64,000 nt of DNA from contig VEPL01000025.1 in NCBI GenBank assembly GCA_012026885.1, positions 296,595-360,594 of the forward strand. The letters are read 5' to 3'. This stretch comes from Betaproteobacteria bacterium (GTDB lineage: Bacteria > Pseudomonadota > Gammaproteobacteria > Burkholderiales > Rhodocyclaceae). A program made the translations under genes and the position numbers. Of the stretch, positions 35,891 through 45,988 are shown one piece after another; position 1 is the first letter of the stretch; every line of letters starts with the position of its first letter. Below the pieces are notes generated by a model, which had not been told where the DNA came from, ran no database searches, and saw only the letters and a program-made list of their open reading frames with translations.

Positions 35891-36447
35891 AGTTTGATGC
35901 CTCTTGCCGACAGGGCACTTGCCAGGGCGTGCGTGGCGCGCGAACAGTGGGTCTTGACGCTACCTTCCGAGCAGCCCATCGCCGCCGCCGTCTCGGCGAC
36001 GTCCATGTCCTCCCAGTAACGCATCAGGAAGGCTTCGCGCTGACGTGCGGGCAGCTTCTTGATCTCTTCGTCGATGGCGGCCAGCGTCTGCGCCTGGAGC
36101 AACTGGCCCTCCGGGGATTTGGGGCTGTTTCCGTCGTCGACCGCGAGCGTCTCCAGTGGATCGTGCTCCTCGTCGTCGTCCGGCGAAAAGGCCGAAAGCA
36201 GGGTTGTCCACATCGAACGGACCTTGCTCCGCCGGTAGTAATCCCGGATCGTGTTCTGCAGGATGCGCTGGAAGAGCATCGGGAACTCGTCGCACGGCCG
36301 GTCGCCGTACTTTTCGGCCAGCTTGAGCATGCTGTCCTGCACGATGTCGAGTGCGGCTTCCTCCTCATGGACCGCGAACATCGCCTGCTTGAAGGCGCGG
36401 CGTTCGACTGACTCGAGAAAATGCGAGAGTTCGCGGGATGATGCCAG
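35887..36447 (-). CDS. RNA polymerase sigma factor (sigma70 family, ECF-like)
   Basis: A 186-residue sigma factor. Region 2 covers AALDIVQDSMLKLAEKYGDR to FQRILQNTIRDYYRRSK; region 4 has KLPARQREAFLMRYWEDMDV followed by ETAAAMGCSEGSVKTHCSRA, a clear helix-turn-helix. The first ATG (36381) would drop about 22 conserved residues (ASSRELSHFLESVERRAFKQ before it), so the real start is probably CTG at 36447, preceded by AAGAGG. No ATG, GTG or TTG lies in the open frame upstream. It is first in an operon with the short ORF and the RDD gene, and divergent from ilvB. Confidence 0.82.
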   Translation of the reverse strand: MASSRELSHFLESVERRAFKQAMFAVHEEEAALDIVQDSMLKLAEKYGDRPCDEFPMLFQRILQNTIRDYYRRSKVRSMWTTLLSAFSPDDDEEHDPLETLAVDDGNSPKSPEGQLLQAQTLAAIDEEIKKLPARQREAFLMRYWEDMDVAETAAAMGCSEGSVKTHCSRATHALASALSARGIKL

Positions 36448-36501
36448 TGGGGGGCCTCTTGGCTAAAAACCTTAAACGACGGGGGGTTATGGCGGCCAAC
36501 C

Positions 36502-36530
36502 TTGACCGGAAACGGGCGGTCGATTAAGGT
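36502..36530 (+). promoter_or_regulatory. Candidate ilvB promoter
   Basis: TTGACC (36502-36507), 17 bases, TAAGGT (36525-36530). The leader is only about 30 bases and has no branched-chain-rich leader peptide or attenuator hairpin. Confidence 0.5.
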
Positions 36531-36566
36531 TACGCCCTTTTACGCAGCAGCTTTTTGGGCTCAAGA

Positions 36567-38267
36567 ATGATGATCAGCGGTGCAGAAATTGTAGTCAGGT
36601 GCCTGCAGGAAGAAAAGGTCGATTACGTGTTCGGCTATCCCGGCGGCTCGGTACTCCACATTTACGATGCCCTATTCAAGCAGGACGAGGTCAAGCACAT
36701 CCTGGTGCGCCATGAGCAGGCAGCGGTTCATGCCGCCGATGCTTTTTCGCGCTCGTCGCAAAAGGTCGGCGTCGCGCTGGTCACATCCGGACCGGGCGTC
36801 ACCAATACCGTGACCGGCATCGCCACCGCCTACATGGATTCGGTGCCGCTGGTCGTCATCACCGGCCAGGTGCCGACCGCCTATATCGGGCAGGACGCGT
36901 TTCAGGAATGCGATACGGTCGGTATCACGCGCCCCTGCGTCAAGCATAATTTCCTCGTCAAGGATGTTCGCGAGCTGGCCTTGACGCTGAAAAAGGCGTT
37001 TCACATCGCGGCGACCGGCCGTCCGGGCCCGGTCGTCGTGGATATCCCCAAGGACGTGACGGCGCAGGTCTGCGAATTCGATTATCCGAAGTCGATCCAG
37101 ATGCGCTCGTACAATCCGGTCGTCAAGGGGCATCTCGGCCAGATCAAGAAAGCCGTACAGCTCCTGCAGGAGGCTAAGCGGCCGATCATCTACGCCGGCG
37201 GCGGCGCCATCCTGTCGGATGCCGCGCCGCAACTCACCGAGTTGGCACGCAAAGTCAAGTTCCCGGTCACCAATACACTGATGGGGCTTGGCAGCTTCCC
37301 CGCTTCGGACCCCCTTTTCGTTGGCATGCTCGGCATGCACGGGACCTACGAGGCGAACAATGCGATGCATTACGCCGACGTGATCCTGGCGGTCGGTGCG
37401 CGCTTCGACGACCGCGTCATTGGCAACCCGGAGCATTTTGGCGGAGAGCAACGCCGCATCATCCATATCGACATCGATCCGTCATCGATCTCGAAGCGCG
37501 TCAAGGTGGATGTCCCCATCGTCGGCAACGTTGCCGATGTTCTCGACGAGATGATCAAGCTCGTCGAAGCTGGTTTCCGCGCGGATGCCGGTGTCGGCGA
37601 CTGGTGGAAGCAGATCGAGGAGTGGCGTGGCCGCGACTGCCTGCGTTACCGGCAGGAGCAGTACATCATGCCGCAGTTCGTGATGGAGAAGCTCTACGAG
37701 GTGACCGGCGGCGACGCCTTCGTGACATCGGATGTCGGCCAGCACCAGATGTTTGCCGCTCAGTACTACAAGTTCGACAAGCCGCGTCGCTGGATCAATT
37801 CCGGCGGTCTCGGCACGATGGGGGTCGGGCTGCCCTATGGCATGGGTGTGCTGATGGCCAATCCGGGCGCGACGGTGGCCTGCGTTACCGGCGAGGCTTC
37901 GATCCAGATGTGCATCCAGGAACTGTCAACCTGCAAGCAGTATGGGTTGCCGGTCAAGATCATCAACCTGAACAACGGCATGCTCGGCATGGTGCGCCAG
38001 TGGCAGGAGATGTTCTACTCCAAGCGCTATTCCGAATCGTATGTCACGTCGCTGCCCGATTTCGTGAAGTTGGCCGAGTCCTATGGCCATGTCGGCATGA
38101 AGATCGAGAAGCCGGAAGATGTCGAACCGGCGTTGAGGAAAGCCTTTACCGAGCACAAGGACGACCTTGTGTTCCTCGACTTCATCATCGATCCGGAAGC
38201 CAACGTTTTCCCGATGGTGGCGGCCGGCAAGGGGCTCACCGAAATGATCCTCGCCGAAGACCTGTGA
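36567..38267 (+). CDS. ilvB: Acetolactate synthase large (catalytic) subunit
   Basis: TPP-, FAD- and Mg-dependent enzyme making acetolactate or acetohydroxybutyrate, the first common step of valine, leucine and isoleucine synthesis. The 566-residue product starts MMISGAEIVVRCLQEEKVDY and has VFGYPGGSVLHIYDAL, the catalytic glutamate in LVRHEQAAVHAADAF, and LNNGMLGMVRQWQEMFYSKR. The TPP/Mg motif, usually GDGSIQM, reads GEASIQM. GEG-type variants occur in betaproteobacteria, so the change may be tolerated. First gene of ilvB-ilvH-ilvC. Confidence 0.95.
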   Translation: MMISGAEIVVRCLQEEKVDYVFGYPGGSVLHIYDALFKQDEVKHILVRHEQAAVHAADAFSRSSQKVGVALVTSGPGVTNTVTGIATAYMDSVPLVVITGQVPTAYIGQDAFQECDTVGITRPCVKHNFLVKDVRELALTLKKAFHIAATGRPGPVVVDIPKDVTAQVCEFDYPKSIQMRSYNPVVKGHLGQIKKAVQLLQEAKRPIIYAGGGAILSDAAPQLTELARKVKFPVTNTLMGLGSFPASDPLFVGMLGMHGTYEANNAMHYADVILAVGARFDDRVIGNPEHFGGEQRRIIHIDIDPSSISKRVKVDVPIVGNVADVLDEMIKLVEAGFRADAGVGDWWKQIEEWRGRDCLRYRQEQYIMPQFVMEKLYEVTGGDAFVTSDVGQHQMFAAQYYKFDKPRRWINSGGLGTMGVGLPYGMGVLMANPGATVACVTGEASIQMCIQELSTCKQYGLPVKIINLNNGMLGMVRQWQEMFYSKRYSESYVTSLPDFVKLAESYGHVGMKIEKPEDVEPALRKAFTEHKDDLVFLDFIIDPEANVFPMVAAGKGLTEMILAEDL

Positions 38268-38287
38268 GCGGGGAAGGGATACCAATA

Positions 38288-38779
38288 ATGCGACACATCA
38301 TTTCCATCCTCATCGAAAACGAAGCCGGCGCCCTTTCGCGCGTCGCCGGCCTTTTCTCGGCGCGCGGTTACAACATTGAGTCGCTGACTGTTGCCCCGAC
38401 CGAAGATCCGTCCCTGTCGCGCATGACCATCCTGACCTGGGGGTCGGACGATGTGCTCGAGCAGATCACCAAGCAGCTCAACAAGCTGGTCGACATCGTC
38501 AAGGTTGTCGATTTGTCCGAGGCAGCCCACGTCGAGCGCGAACTGATGCTGATCAAGGTGCGCGCGACCGGCAAGGACCGCGAGGAAATGAAGCGGATGG
38601 CCGACATTTTCCGCGGTCGCATCGTCGACGTTACGGAATCCACCTACGTGATCGAGTTGACCGGCGCCAGTTCGAAGCTCGACTCCTTCATCGCGGCGCT
38701 CGACGGGGGCCTGATTCTGGAAACCGTCCGCACCGGTGTCTGCGGCATCGGCCGCGGGGATCGCATTCTTAAAGTCTAA
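38288..38779 (+). CDS. ilvH: Acetolactate synthase small (regulatory) subunit
   Basis: Confers activity and valine feedback on the large subunit. It is 163 residues, with an N-terminal ACT domain (MRHIISILIENEAGALSRVA, GLFSARGYNIESLTVAPTED) and the C-terminal small-subunit domain ending GICGI-like (GVCGIGRGDRILKV). The asparagine-rich valine site region SARGYNIESL is conserved, so feedback is expected. It is 20 bases after ilvB. Confidence 0.95.
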   Translation: MRHIISILIENEAGALSRVAGLFSARGYNIESLTVAPTEDPSLSRMTILTWGSDDVLEQITKQLNKLVDIVKVVDLSEAAHVERELMLIKVRATGKDREEMKRMADIFRGRIVDVTESTYVIELTGASSKLDSFIAALDGGLILETVRTGVCGIGRGDRILKV

Positions 38780-39820
<1,041 letters not shown>

Positions 39821-39859
39821 CCGGCACCAGACCGGTTCGGCCGGGCAATGTCGCCCACG

Positions 39860-39888
39860 GGGCGGCGCGGGAGACCGTGCCGCCCTTG
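39860..39888 (+). terminator. Terminator-like hairpin after ilvC
   Basis: GGGCGGCGCGG and CCGTGCCGCCC (39860-39885) form an 11-bp stem including one G-U pair around a GAGA tetraloop, followed by TTGTC. The T run is weak. Confidence 0.55.
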
Positions 39889-39952
39889 TCATTTGAGGCA
39901 GGACGCGTTTTCCGGGTGTATCCTTCAAACGTTGCCTGAGAAATTCCTAGCC

Positions 39953-40705
39953 ATGAACGAACGCAAGCCCCGCAAGGCATTGTTCAATCCCGAGCTCAAG
40001 CGGCGCGGTATCTACGTGCTGCCCAATCTGTTCACAACGGCAGCGCTGTTCGCCGGATTCTTCGCCATCGTCCAGGCGATGCAGGGCGATTTCGAGCGCG
40101 CGGCGATGGCCATCTTCATCGCCATGGTTCTCGACGGCCTCGACGGCCGCGTCGCGCGCCTCACCAATACCCAGTCGGCCTTCGGCGCGGAGTATGACTC
40201 GCTGTCGGACATGGTCAGCTTCGGCGCGGCGCCGGCGCTCGTTATGTACGAATGGGCGCTGCGCGACCTCGGCCGTCTGGGCTGGATTGCCGCGTTCATC
40301 TACTGTGCCGGTGCCGCGTTGCGCCTCGCTCGCTTCAACACCACGCTGGAAGTCGTCGACAAGCGCTTTTTCCAGGGCTTGCCGTCGCCGGCTGCCGCCG
40401 CGCTGGTCGCCGGGCTGGTCTGGGTGATGATCGAGAATCGCGTGCCGGGAACCGACGTCCGCTGGCTGGCCTGTGGTGTCACCATCTTCGCCGGCCTGAC
40501 GATGATTTCGAGTATCCGCTTTTACAGTTTCAAGGACGTTAACCTCAAGAAGAGCGTGCCTTTCTTCGTGATCGCGGCGATCGCACTGGGTTTCGCCCTG
40601 GTTGCCTATAGTCCGGAAATCGCATTGTTCGCGTTCTTCGTCGTATACGGGCTTTCCGGCTATGTCCTTGCCGCCATCAATCTCTTGAAGCGCAAGCCCG
40701 CGTAA
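39953..40705 (+). CDS. pssA: CDP-diacylglycerol-serine O-phosphatidyltransferase
   Basis: Makes phosphatidylserine for phosphatidylethanolamine. The 250-residue membrane protein belongs to the CDP-alcohol phosphotransferase family: the motif DGLDGRVAR, then eight residues to GAEYDSLSDM, supplies the metal-binding aspartates (around residues 60-85). It has six or more hydrophobic helices and starts MNERKPRKALFNPELKRRGI. leuA follows 15 bp later, likely in the same transcript. Confidence 0.93.
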   Translation: MNERKPRKALFNPELKRRGIYVLPNLFTTAALFAGFFAIVQAMQGDFERAAMAIFIAMVLDGLDGRVARLTNTQSAFGAEYDSLSDMVSFGAAPALVMYEWALRDLGRLGWIAAFIYCAGAALRLARFNTTLEVVDKRFFQGLPSPAAAALVAGLVWVMIENRVPGTDVRWLACGVTIFAGLTMISSIRFYSFKDVNLKKSVPFFVIAAIALGFALVAYSPEIALFAFFVVYGLSGYVLAAINLLKRKPA

Positions 40706-40720
40706 TTCTCCGGAGTCTTC

Positions 40721-42262
40721 ATGAAGCAACATCTTGTGATTTTCGACACCACGCTGCGCGACGGCGAGCAAAGCCCCGGCGCGTCGATGACGCGCGAGGA
40801 AAAGCTCCGTGTCGCCCGCCAGCTCGAGAAAATGCGGGTCGATGTGATCGAGGCCGGATTCGCGGCTGCTTCCCCCGGCGATTTCGATGCCATCCACGCC
40901 ATCGCCCAGGCGATCAAGGAGTCCACGGTCTGCTCGCTGGCGCGTGCCAACGAGAATGACATCCGGCGTGCAGGCGAGGCCATCCGGCCGGCTGTTTCCG
41001 GGCGCATTCATACGTTCATCGCGACTTCGCCCATCCACATGGAGAAAAAGTTGCGCATGACCCCGGATGAGGTCGTGGAGCAGGCTGTTCGGGCCATCGG
41101 CTGGGCTCGTGACTACACTGACGATATCGAATTCTCCGCCGAGGATGCGGGGCGTTCGGAGATCGACTTCCTGTGCCGCATCTTCGAGGCGGTGATCAAG
41201 GCCGGCGCCACAACGATCAATGTTCCCGACACGGTGGGCTACAACATTCCCTACCAGTACGCGGAGACCATGCGACGGCTGATCGAGCGCGTCCCCAATT
41301 CAGACAAGGTCATCTGGTCGGTGCATTGCCATAACGATCTTGGCCTTGCCGTCGCCAACTCGCTCGGCGCTGTGCTGGCCGGTGCGCGGCAGGTCGAATG
41401 TACGATCAACGGCCTCGGTGAGCGGGCAGGTAACGCGTCGCTCGAGGAAATCGTCATGGCGGTGCGCACCCGGGCCGATGTCTTTCCGGTCGAGACACGC
41501 ATCGACACGACGCAGATTGTTCCCGCCTCCAAGTTGGTCTCGCAGATCACCGGCTACCCGGTGCAGCCCAACAAGGCTGTGGTCGGGGCGAACGCCTTCG
41601 CACACGAATCCGGTATCCATCAGGACGGCGTGCTGAAGCATCGCGAGACCTACGAGATCATGCGCGCCCAGGATGTCGGCTGGCAGCAGAACAAGCTCGT
41701 CCTCGGCAAACACTCGGGCCGCAACGCCTTCAAGAGCCGCCTGCAGGAACTTGGCATCGAGCTGGACAGCGACGAGGCGCTCAACGCTGCCTTCGCGCGT
41801 TTCAAGGAGCTGGCCGACCGCAAGCACGAGATCTTCGACGAGGATCTGCATGCCCTCGTTTCCGACGAAGTCGTGACGCCGGAGCAGGAACACTACAAGC
41901 TGGTTTATTCGCGTGTCTGCTCGGAAACCGGCGAGATGCCGGTTGCCTCGGTCATTCTCAATGTCGGCGGCGTCGAGCAAAAGGCGGAAGCCGAGGGAGG
42001 TGGCCCGGTCGATGCGACCTTCAAGGCCATCGAGCACATTGCCGGCAGCGGCGCCGAATTGCTGCTCTACTCGGTCAATGCGATCACGACGGGTACCGAT
42101 GCGCAGGGCGAGGTGACGACCCGGTTGTCCAGGGGCGGCCGCATCGTGAATGGCAACGGGGCCGACACGGACATCGTGATTGCCTCGGCACGCTCGTACC
42201 TGAACGCCCTCAACAAGCTTCACTCCAGCCTGGACAAGGTTCGTGCCCAGGGCGACGTCTGA
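40721..42262 (+). CDS. leuA: 2-isopropylmalate synthase
   Basis: First committed step of leucine synthesis, condensing acetyl-CoA with 2-oxoisovalerate. At 513 residues it has an N-terminal catalytic barrel ([18 protein letters not shown], containing the metal aspartate; [30 protein letters not shown]) and a C-terminal regulatory domain for leucine feedback from about residue 390 ([16 protein letters not shown]). It is close behind pssA. Linked to ilvBHC upstream, which provides the precursor. Confidence 0.97.
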   Translation: MKQHLVIFDTTLRDGEQSPGASMTREEKLRVARQLEKMRVDVIEAGFAAASPGDFDAIHAIAQAIKESTVCSLARANENDIRRAGEAIRPAVSGRIHTFIATSPIHMEKKLRMTPDEVVEQAVRAIGWARDYTDDIEFSAEDAGRSEIDFLCRIFEAVIKAGATTINVPDTVGYNIPYQYAETMRRLIERVPNSDKVIWSVHCHNDLGLAVANSLGAVLAGARQVECTINGLGERAGNASLEEIVMAVRTRADVFPVETRIDTTQIVPASKLVSQITGYPVQPNKAVVGANAFAHESGIHQDGVLKHRETYEIMRAQDVGWQQNKLVLGKHSGRNAFKSRLQELGIELDSDEALNAAFARFKELADRKHEIFDEDLHALVSDEVVTPEQEHYKLVYSRVCSETGEMPVASVILNVGGVEQKAEAEGGGPVDATFKAIEHIAGSGAELLLYSVNAITTGTDAQGEVTTRLSRGGRIVNGNGADTDIVIASARSYLNALNKLHSSLDKVRAQGDV

Positions 42263-42267
42263 AAGCG

Positions 42268-42298
42268 CCCGCCGGCGTCAGTTCGCTGCCGGCGGGTT
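42268..42298 (+). terminator. Hairpin between convergent leuA and DUF2069 genes
   Basis: CCCGCCGGC (42268-42276) and GCCGGCGGG (42288-42296) form a 9-bp stem followed by only two T. The stop of the DUF2069 gene lies inside it. Termination is possible on the plus strand but weakly supported. Confidence 0.4.
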
Positions 42299-42631
42299 GC
42301 GGGTCGCCCGCAGGTAAAGGATGACGCTGACGAAGAGGGTCGTGGCCAGCACGGTTTCCGCGACGGCCAGCCATTGGGCGGTTCCGGTGTCGCTGGTTGT
42401 CCGCAGCAGTCCCTCGAGCAGGTAGAACTGGATGAGCAGGGATGTCCACTTGTATGTGTAGCGCTTGCCGCGCAGGATGCCGAACAGCGGCGCCAGAAGA
42501 AGCACTGCCTTGAGCGCCATCCACGAGCCGCCGGGGCGCAGCGGCGCCAGCCACAATTCCCAGGCGAGGCAGAGGAAGATCAGCGCAATGAGGGCTGCGC
42601 TGGCCAGCGTGCGGCTGCGGCCGGCAGTCAC
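42278..42631 (-). CDS. DUF2069 membrane protein
   Basis: A 117-residue membrane protein of the DUF2069 family, with three or four helices. It starts MTAGRSRTLASAALIALIFL and includes GSWMALKAVLLLAPLFGILRG followed by KRYTYKWTSLLIQFYLLEGL, the conserved family core. It overlaps the wrbA stop by 4 bases; the wrbA-DUF2069 pair is common in beta- and gammaproteobacteria. No function is known. Confidence 0.85.
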   Translation of the reverse strand: MTAGRSRTLASAALIALIFLCLAWELWLAPLRPGGSWMALKAVLLLAPLFGILRGKRYTYKWTSLLIQFYLLEGLLRTTSDTGTAQWLAVAETVLATTLFVSVILYLRATRNPPAAN

Positions 42632-43224
42632 GGTCGCCCCAGTTTCAGGACGATTTCCGCGAGCCGCTTGCCTTGCGCAAAAGCGAGCCGGCTCTCATCG
42701 TCCGACAGGAAGGGGTCGCCGGAAGCTCCGGAGACGTGGCTGGCTCCGTAGGGTGTCCCGCCAGTGCGTGTCTCGCGCAGCACGGCCTCGGTAAAAGGCA
42801 GGCCCGTTACCAGCATCCCGTGGTGGAGCAGCGGGAGCATCATCGTCAGCAGGGTGGCCTCATTGCCGCCATGCTGGCTGCCACTCGCGGTGAAAACGCA
42901 GGCAGGCTTTCCGACCAGCGTGCCGTTCTGCCAGGCCGCCGTAGTGGCGTCCCAGAAATGCTTCATCGGCGCCGCCATGTTGCCGAAACGGACAGGGCTG
43001 CCGAGGGCTACGCCCGCACATTCGGCAAGATCACTCATCTCGACGTACGGAGCGCCTTCCCCGGGAACGGCATGGGAGGTCGCTTCGCATACCGTCGAGA
43101 CGCGCGGGACTGTCCGAATTCGCGCCTGCACTCCCGGCACCGACTCGATACCCCGCGCGATCCGTTCGGCGAGGGCGCGGACCGAGCCCCGTTGGCTGTA
43201 GTAGAGAACCAGTATTTCGAGCAT
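42628..43224 (-). CDS. wrbA: NAD(P)H:quinone oxidoreductase, WrbA type
   Basis: FMN-dependent flavodoxin-fold quinone reductase, thought to protect against quinone redox cycling. It is 198 residues, opening MLEILVLYYSQRGSVRALAE (FMN phosphate loop) and continuing GSPVRFGNMAAPMKHFWDAT, PACVFTASGSQHGGNE and GGTPYGASHVSG, typical WrbA signatures. The ATG at 43224 matches family starts; upstream in-frame codons are not conserved. It is divergent from the YihY gene with a 20-bp gap. Confidence 0.93.
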   Translation of the reverse strand: MLEILVLYYSQRGSVRALAERIARGIESVPGVQARIRTVPRVSTVCEATSHAVPGEGAPYVEMSDLAECAGVALGSPVRFGNMAAPMKHFWDATTAAWQNGTLVGKPACVFTASGSQHGGNEATLLTMMLPLLHHGMLVTGLPFTEAVLRETRTGGTPYGASHVSGASGDPFLSDDESRLAFAQGKRLAEIVLKLGRP

Positions 43225-43244
43225 GGGATGTATTATAAGGCCCC

Positions 43245-44111
43245 ATGCAGGAGCCTCAGCGACAGCGTCCGACCCGCCGCAAGGGTGCCGGGCGCCTGGC
43301 GACGATCGTTCGCCGATTCCGCTCTGAAAACATGATGCAGACCAGCGCTGCACTTGCGTTCACGACCTTGCTCGCACTTGTCCCGCTGGTGGCCGTCGTG
43401 CTTTCGGTTGCCGAAGCGGTTCCCTATCTGGACGTGCTCCTGATGCGGCTCGAGGGCTTGATCCAGGAAGCGCTGCTGCCGGCTGGAACCGGCAAGGCGA
43501 TTTCGGGGAACATCATTCGCTTTTCCCACCGTGCGCAGCAGTTGACCGCAGCAGGCCTGATTTTCCTGGGGGCGACGGCACTCATCCTGATGCATACCAT
43601 CGAGCGGGCCTTCAACCACGTCTGGCAGGTCAAGCCGCGGCCGGTCCTGCTCCGGTTGCGACTCTATCTTGCGGCTGTGCTGGTATGGCCCTTCATCCTG
43701 GCAGCGGTTGCATCGGTCAGCTATTTCGCGCTGACGCGCTCGCTCGGGCTGCTCGACGAGAGCGGCATGATGCGCGGATTGGCGCTGAAACTGCTATCCG
43801 TTGGGCTGATCGCGTTTGCCTTGTCACTGCTCTATGTGGCAGTGCCGAATGCCGCGGTGGACCGTCGCGGCGCCACGCTCGGCGGCATTTTCGCAGCCCT
43901 TGCGTTCGCTGCCATGCAACGCGCCTTCGAGGCGTACCTCGCTGCCGTTCCTGTCCTCAAGAGCATCTACGGCGCGTTTTCGGCGCTGCCGGTGTTTCTC
44001 GTCTGGCTACAGATGAGTTGGGCGGTAGTTCTTGCCGGCGGCCTGATTGCCGCTACATCGTTTCGTCCGGAACGACGTTCAGTATCTCGATCTGCGCCGT
44101 CTCCTCGGTAA
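43245..44111 (+). CDS. YihY/BrkB-family membrane protein
   Basis: A 288-residue polytopic inner-membrane protein of the YihY (formerly annotated RNase BN) family. The N-terminus has the family's MMQTSAALAFTTLLALVPLV, and the C-terminus has SIYGAFSALPVFLVWLQMSW. About six membrane helices are visible. RNase BN activity of YihY was later reassigned to another gene, so a nuclease name would be wrong. Function is unknown; envelope transport has been proposed. Its 3' end overlaps the convergent PilZ gene by 59 bases. Confidence 0.9.
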   Translation: MQEPQRQRPTRRKGAGRLATIVRRFRSENMMQTSAALAFTTLLALVPLVAVVLSVAEAVPYLDVLLMRLEGLIQEALLPAGTGKAISGNIIRFSHRAQQLTAAGLIFLGATALILMHTIERAFNHVWQVKPRPVLLRLRLYLAAVLVWPFILAAVASVSYFALTRSLGLLDESGMMRGLALKLLSVGLIAFALSLLYVAVPNAAVDRRGATLGGIFAALAFAAMQRAFEAYLAAVPVLKSIYGAFSALPVFLVWLQMSWAVVLAGGLIAATSFRPERRSVSRSAPSPR

Positions 44112-45573
44112 TCCCGACTACCCGGACATCGCTGACGCTGCCGCTGCTGTGGTCGATCAGCAGGAAGCGGTCACCCGGCCGGCTGGAGATGGTGCCGGTC
44201 TCGACGAGCAGGGCCGGCGTTGAACGGATCGGGGGCATCTCCGGCAGGATCATCGCGGGCGTCCCGTCCTCGGGCGAACTCGGGCGCACGATTGTCGCCG
44301 CCTGCGCGCGCGTTGCCACCTGTTGCATGCCGATTTCGACGTGCTCGGGGTTTTCCGACATTGCCCAGCGCACGATGCCGACGTGCCATGCCGGCTTGCC
44401 CCCCGATGTCTCGCCACGGGGTTGCACTGCGATGACATCCCCGACCCGGAGATTGTCGGTGGGACCGGCAACGTGCATCAGCAGGTATCCGTCCGGACTC
44501 TCGTTGGTAACCATCCATTCGCTCGTACGCACCGGCCCGTCGGGATTGCGCAGGGCTTGCCAGAGCGGGTCGAAGGCGGCGCAGAGCACGACGCGGTAGG
44601 ACTGCCGGCGTCGCGGGAAGCGGCGCTTCGCGGGGTTCCCCCAGATTCCGGCAAGACGCCCGAGGGCGCCCAGGCCGGCTGCGCTTCCGGCCTGCGGCGG
44701 CAAGCCGAGGGACCCAGCATTTCCGGTCTTGCGCAGTTGTGCGAGGTGGTCGCGCAGTACACGGGCCGATACATCGCAGGCGAAAAAAAGTGCCGGAACG
44801 TCGCTGGTCGGCGTGCGCCGGCTCATTGCGTGGGCCGGCAAATCGCTGTCAAGGTCGATCCAGAAGACGCCACCGCGATCGCCGGGAGGGATGTCCGAGA
44901 CTTCCGGCAGGCGGAGGCAGTTGTCGATGTAGGCGCTTACCAGCGCCAGCTCGCCGGCCGAAAACGATGCTGGCTGCGCGATGCCCGCCATCAGGATGCG
45001 GATGTAATTCGCTTCGATCGTGGGTTCGCCATGGCCGATCGCGGTGTGTGCGAGCCCCAGTTGGCGCGCGCGGCGGTAAGCGGTATGGAGATCACGCCAG
45101 ATTCCCGGACGGGTGGGCGCGGCGACGAGTTGGCTGATGCCGATGTGCCAGCCATAGCAGCGCACGCAACGCTGCAGGGGAACAAGATTCTCTGAAGGCG
45201 GAGTCTGGGGGGTTATCCCGGCGAAGTACATTTCGGCAAGCAGGGCGAGCAGGGCCTGTAGCGTGGTCGTTCGCTGCCTCAGTGTGCCGGGTACCGGCAG
45301 GGCGATACCTTCCAACATCGGCAGTTCGGCTGCGATGAGGCGTGAAAGGTGGTTGTACAGCAGATCGAGCAATTGCGCGCGGCTCGCTCCGGAAAGCGGG
45401 GAATCGCGCAAGAGCCTCAGTTGCTCGAGCAGTTCGTCGGCATCGCACTGTCGCACATTGCCGTCGTCTGGATACAGGCGTGCATGGGCGCCACGGGCTT
45501 GCGCACCGCTGGGGAGTGTAGTCGCCGGGTTCTGGTCGGGCATGATGGGCGGAGGATAGCCAATTCTTGGCAT
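44053..45573 (-). CDS. PilZ-domain protein, putative cyclic-di-GMP effector
   Basis: A 506-residue soluble protein. The N-terminal two-thirds is a helical region without a domain I recognise. A PilZ domain begins near residue 320: RRRQSYR supplies the RxxxR arm and NESPDGY supplies the [D/N]xSxxG motif, both needed for cyclic di-GMP binding. A further 110-residue C-terminal part ends IEILNVVPDETM. A second start at 45543 (MPDQNPATTLPSG) is possible. It may be a receiver of the signal made by the GGDEF-EAL protein, but the two genes are 24 kb apart. Overlaps YihY by 59 bases, convergent. Confidence 0.75.
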   Translation of the reverse strand: MPRIGYPPPIMPDQNPATTLPSGAQARGAHARLYPDDGNVRQCDADELLEQLRLLRDSPLSGASRAQLLDLLYNHLSRLIAAELPMLEGIALPVPGTLRQRTTTLQALLALLAEMYFAGITPQTPPSENLVPLQRCVRCYGWHIGISQLVAAPTRPGIWRDLHTAYRRARQLGLAHTAIGHGEPTIEANYIRILMAGIAQPASFSAGELALVSAYIDNCLRLPEVSDIPPGDRGGVFWIDLDSDLPAHAMSRRTPTSDVPALFFACDVSARVLRDHLAQLRKTGNAGSLGLPPQAGSAAGLGALGRLAGIWGNPAKRRFPRRRQSYRVVLCAAFDPLWQALRNPDGPVRTSEWMVTNESPDGYLLMHVAGPTDNLRVGDVIAVQPRGETSGGKPAWHVGIVRWAMSENPEHVEIGMQQVATRAQAATIVRPSSPEDGTPAMILPEMPPIRSTPALLVETGTISSRPGDRFLLIDHSSGSVSDVRVVGITEETAQIEILNVVPDETM

Positions 45574-45662
45574 CCCCGCCAGATTGACCGCAAATTTTCC
45601 GGCTGAGGCCCGGTGCGCCGGTACTCACATCCGGCAATTCGCCGGGTCTGCACGGGAACCTA

Positions 45663-45690
45663 TTGTTTTTGCGGGAATCAAGGCTATAAT
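45663..45690 (+). promoter_or_regulatory. Promoter of the rpsP-rimM-trmD-rplS operon
   Basis: TTGTTT (45663-45668), 16 bases, TATAAT (45685-45690), a perfect -10, about 25 bases before the rpsP ATG. A strong sigma70-type match. Confidence 0.7.
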
Positions 45691-45720
45691 TCGAGGTTTT
45701 TCAGCGTCGAAAGAATTCCG

Positions 45721-45975
45721 ATGGTTGTCATCCGCCTCGCCCGTAGCGGCGCCAAGAAGCGCCCGTTCTACAACATGGTCGTCACCGATTCCCGTAACCG
45801 CCGCGATGGCCGTTTCGTCGAGCGTATCGGCTTTTACAACCCGGTTGCGGCTGCCCACGAAGAAGGACTGCGCGTGGCCATGGACCGCCTGACCTACTGG
45901 CAGCAGAACGGCGCCCAACTGTCGCCGACGGCGGCCCGTCTGGTCAAGCAGTACGCCGCCAAGCAGGCTGCATAA
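45721..45975 (+). CDS. rpsP: 30S ribosomal protein S16
   Basis: Assembly protein of the 30S subunit, 84 residues. It reads [20 protein letters not shown] and [20 protein letters not shown], the conserved S16 body. The start ATG is 30 bases from the promoter. First gene of the standard rpsP-rimM-trmD-rplS operon, all on the plus strand with small gaps. Confidence 0.98.
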   Translation: MVVIRLARSGAKKRPFYNMVVTDSRNRRDGRFVERIGFYNPVAAAHEEGLRVAMDRLTYWQQNGAQLSPTAARLVKQYAAKQAA

Positions 45976-45988
45976 AGCAGCTCTGGCC

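Noticed and set aside
36492-36530. Short ORF starting ATGGCGGCC before ilvB as a leader peptide
   Set aside because: It overlaps the predicted promoter, lacks a run of branched-chain codons and has no attenuator hairpin after it.
43245-44111. Ribonuclease BN annotation for the YihY-family gene
   Set aside because: The family name came from an old misassignment; the protein is a polytopic membrane protein without nuclease motifs.
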